The notes under the pieces were generated by a model. It did no database searches. It worked only from the letters and a program-made list of their open reading frames with translations, and was not told where the DNA came from. A program made the translations under genes and the position numbers. 7,807 bases of DNA, from the NCBI GenBank assembly GCA_038327995.1, contig JBBQLP010000080.1:1-7807 (forward strand), given 5' to 3'. The stretch's first letter is position 1. Every line of letters starts with the position of its first letter. This DNA is from CAIOYC01 sp038327995 (GTDB lineage: Bacteria; Pseudomonadota; Alphaproteobacteria; Caulobacterales; Caulobacteraceae). Shown here piece by piece: positions 5,974 through 7,807 of this stretch.

Positions 5974-7524
5974 CTATTGCAGCAGTGGTCGCAGCTGATC
6001 GGCGGTGCGGGCGTCGCCAAGTCGTTCGGCCGCGGCGATGGCTCCAATGAGAGCGCCCCGCCGGCCCGGGGCTGCCGCCAATGCGGCCTTGAACGCCTGG
6101 AGGGCCTGATCCGGCCGGTTCAGACGAAGCAACAGTTCGCCCAGTTGCTCGCGCGCCGGTACGATCGGTCCGGGCGTGACGGGCAATTTTTCGAAGGCGT
6201 CTTCCTCGTCCGCGGCGGCGTTCAGGCTGGCGATCGCTGACGTAGCATCGCCCTGAGCCGCGGACTGCCATCCCCTTGCCTCCAGGAGCATGGCGTGCGT
6301 CTGAGCCGCCCAATAAGTGTCCCGTTTGGCCTCCAAAGCCTCAACGCAGGCCTGTAGCTCGCCAATGTCGTTGTCTGCAGGGCTGGGGACCGCCGCGCGC
6401 GCATGACCCAAGGCCCGCGCCCAATAGACGATCGCGGCCACCTGGGGCGGCGATCCGGGTAGCGGGCGGAGCCGCAAGGCGGCGTCCCAGTCGTGCTGTT
6501 CGACGGCCAGTCGTGCAGGCATGGCCGTGGCGGCATAGCCCACTTTGAACTGCGCCGTGGGCAACCCGGCCATCGCTCGCACGTCGGCCACCACGCCGGC
6601 GGCCTCCTGAAAGCGGCCTCGTTGAAGGTAAGCGTAGGTGAGGTAGTCCATCGCGTGCAGCTCCTCGCCGACATCGCCCTGAGCTTGGGCGGCGGCGCTC
6701 GCCGCCAGGTTGGAGGCGATGGAGTCGTCCCAAAGGCCCAGCCGGGTGAAGATGTGCGAGGGCATGTGCAGGGCGTGCGGCGCCGAGGGGGCGATCTTCG
6801 AATAGGCTCGCGCCGCGGGCAGGCCGCGCTGGGCCAGCTCGGCGCTGTCGTAGGCGTGGATCAGATAGTGCGCCAAGCCGGGGTGCTGCGGCTGTCGGCG
6901 ATAGATTTGCTCGAGGATGGCGGCGGCCTGTTTCTGGTTGGCGTGGGTCCTGTCCGTCGGTGGCGCCGTGGCGATCAGCGCCAGGGCGTAGAAGATCTGC
7001 GCCTCGGGATCGGCCGGATCCAGGCGCGCCACGTCAGCCATGGCGTGGGCGTAGCGTTTGGCCCGTTCTTCGGCGCTCGCGGTGTCGGCGCCGGCGTAGT
7101 ACTGAGCCAGCGCGGCGATAAACCGACGCTCGCGCGGCGTCCCGCCGCCGATCTCACCCGCGCGCCGCACCTGCGCCGCGCCCTCACCCAGCTCGTCGCC
7201 AGTCGGTGGGTCCCAAAGCTGGTGATAGTGGGTCATGGCCATGCCCCAATGGGCCATGGCGCAGCCTGAGTCCTGGGCGGCCACGCTCGCGAAAGCCTTC
7301 TCGGCGGTGGCGTAGGCGAACGAATGCAGTAGCGCCACGGCCCGGTCGAAAGATGCCGAGACGGCGGGCTTGCATGAGGTGGGGAACGTCACCGCGCCCA
7401 GATGCTCCGGCGCCGGATGGTCGTGGTGTTCTTCGGCCATGGCCGGGTCCATCGGCTGGGCCATCGCCTGGGGTGCGACGGCCACTGCGAACACCAGGGC
7501 CAGGCCCGGGATCAGCTTTTGCAT
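5974..7524 (-). CDS. Secreted tetratricopeptide-repeat protein of unknown function
   Basis: The 516-residue product starts MQKLIPGLALVFAVAVAPQ, a classical Sec signal peptide with likely cleavage after A22 (AMA/Q), so it is predicted to be exported. A GTG at 7542 would add six residues before the signal; the ATG at 7524 is preferred, with a GGAG about 11 nt upstream. The mature N-terminus is His-rich (EEHHDHPAPEH, residues 31-41). Helical repeats of TPR type follow: about 56-85 (SFDRAVALLHSFAYATAEKAF), SGCAMAHWGMAMTHYHQLWDP (86-106), PEAQIFYALALIA, AAAILEQIYRRQPQHPGLAH, ALHMPSHIFTRLGLWDDSIA, AMDYLTYAYLQRGRFQEAA, and a clear C-terminal repeat LGELLLRLNRPDQALQAFKAAL. The AHWGMAMTHYH and HMPSHIFTRLGLW blocks recur in a widespread family of uncharacterised TPR proteins. 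I do not know its function; scaffolding in the periplasm is a guess from TPRs alone. The stop is TAG at 5974-5976, and the frame is intact. Confidence 0.85.
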   Translation of the reverse strand: MQKLIPGLALVFAVAVAPQAMAQPMDPAMAEEHHDHPAPEHLGAVTFPTSCKPAVSASFDRAVALLHSFAYATAEKAFASVAAQDSGCAMAHWGMAMTHYHQLWDPPTGDELGEGAAQVRRAGEIGGGTPRERRFIAALAQYYAGADTASAEERAKRYAHAMADVARLDPADPEAQIFYALALIATAPPTDRTHANQKQAAAILEQIYRRQPQHPGLAHYLIHAYDSAELAQRGLPAARAYSKIAPSAPHALHMPSHIFTRLGLWDDSIASNLAASAAAQAQGDVGEELHAMDYLTYAYLQRGRFQEAAGVVADVRAMAGLPTAQFKVGYAATAMPARLAVEQHDWDAALRLRPLPGSPPQVAAIVYWARALGHARAAVPSPADNDIGELQACVEALEAKRDTYWAAQTHAMLLEARGWQSAAQGDATSAIASLNAAADEEDAFEKLPVTPGPIVPAREQLGELLLRLNRPDQALQAFKAALAAAPGRRGALIGAIAAAERLGDARTADQLRPLLQ

Positions 7525-7666
7525 TTGTCTAAGCGCTCCCACAGTTCGGCGTTCCTGGCTTGGTCACGGTCCAATCGTAGGCGCGACATAAAATGGGGCA
7601 AGGGATCGTCGCCAATGTCCGTTTTCCTTAAAGAGAAAAAGGGAGAAAAGGGGTCAGAGTCATTAA
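7525..7666. other. Intergenic region upstream of the TPR gene, with purine tract and TTAA
   Basis: No gene is seen here. It should hold the minus-strand promoter of the TPR gene. The only candidate found is weak: TTGGCG and TTTATG separated by 17 nt on the minus strand (about 7588-7616). A run of 24 consecutive purines lies at 7630-7653. Next comes GGGGTCAGAGTCATTAA at 7650-7666, ending in the TTAA that abuts the right-hand insertion element. Confidence 0.4.
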
Positions 7667-7712
7667 CCCGCATTTCCCAGATAGGCGCTGGATTTCTGCC
7701 CTGAGGGTGCCG

Positions 7713-7745
7713 ACTCTGCTATCAGAATCAATACGATAGCAGAGT
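7713..7745 (+). promoter_or_regulatory. Perfect 11-bp hairpin upstream of the IS1380-like transposase
   Basis: ACTCTGCTATC (7713-7723) and GATAGCAGAGT (7735-7745) are exact inverted repeats around an 11-nt loop, AGAATCAATAC. No U tract follows, so it is not a normal terminator. It ends 2 nt before the GGAGG of the transposase ribosome binding site. It could dampen translation of read-through transcripts or be a site for a dimeric DNA-binding protein. Confidence 0.6.
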
Positions 7746-7760
7746 TCGGAGGGGTGGGGG

Positions 7761-7807
7761 ATGGCCGAAGCGACGGGTGAAGCTGACCGGGCCGATTTAC
7801 GGGTCGA
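7761..7807 (+). CDS. Start of IS1380-like transposase, C-terminus outside window
   Basis: Fifteen full codons are present, MAEATGEADRADLRV, followed by GA. They are preceded by a strong ribosome binding site (GGAGGGG at 7748-7754, 6-nt spacer). Some IS1380-family transposases, as I remember them, begin with a similar acidic stretch leading into R-A-x-L-R-V-D-F-D-R-R. The fragment is too short for certainty. The good ribosome binding site and the position inside a TTAA-flanked end support it. Confidence 0.45.
   Translation, partial: MAEATGEADRADLRV

Larger units (their letters stand above)
7667..7807 (+). mobile_element. Left end of a putative IS1380-family element, cut by window edge
   Basis: The first residues of the gene at 7761 resemble IS1380-family transposases that I recall. 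The sequence TTAA at 7663-7666 followed by CCCGCATTTCCCAG would fit the 4-bp TTAA target duplication and CC-type ends of that family. The boundary at 7667 is therefore inferred. The other end, second TTAA and inverted repeat are outside the window and cannot be checked. Confidence 0.45.

Overview
The window looks like a piece of a GC-rich alphaproteobacterial chromosome. The S10 and L2 sequences are of a type I associate with Caulobacterales and relatives, but that placement is from memory and tentative. It combines a conserved housekeeping block with a small accessory region of decayed defence genes and insertion sequences.

Left third (1-3075, minus strand): the start of the S10 ribosomal protein operon in the standard order rpsJ-rplC-rplD-rplW-rplB. 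The genes are tightly packed (4-nt and 1-nt overlaps), and rplB runs off the left edge. Upstream of rpsJ is a leader of about 250 nt with a good sigma70-type promoter (TTGACG-17-TATGCA) and four consecutive hairpins. The last hairpin resembles an intrinsic terminator, so attenuation of the operon is possible.

Middle (3133-4741, plus strand, divergent from the S10 operon): a type II restriction-modification pair. A beta-class DNA methyltransferase (TSPPYWGLRDYG ... DPFIGSGT) is followed 7 nt later by a restriction endonuclease that I place in the XcyI family. Both are broken. Adding back one base at each of three places (a C8 tract, a C4 tract and a GG) restores long continuous reading frames. 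The endonuclease also stops early and lacks its C-terminal part. No such lesions are seen in the ribosomal genes or the TPR gene, so this looks like real decay rather than general sequencing error. G+C is also visibly lower here, which fits horizontal acquisition.

Directly behind the endonuclease remnant is a complete IS630-family element (4744-5920, 1177 bp). It is flanked by TA dinucleotides, has imperfect 24-bp terminal inverted repeats, and carries a transposase split into two frames over an A7 tract, consistent with programmed -1 frameshifting.

Right third: a minus-strand gene for a secreted TPR-repeat protein of unknown function (5974-7524). It is followed at the right edge by the first 141 bp of what looks like an IS1380-family element abutting a TTAA target. 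That piece contains a perfect 11-bp-stem hairpin and the first codons of its transposase.

I found no intact new defence system. The strongest observations are the reconstructable, dying restriction-modification operon beside the S10 operon and the structured S10 leader.
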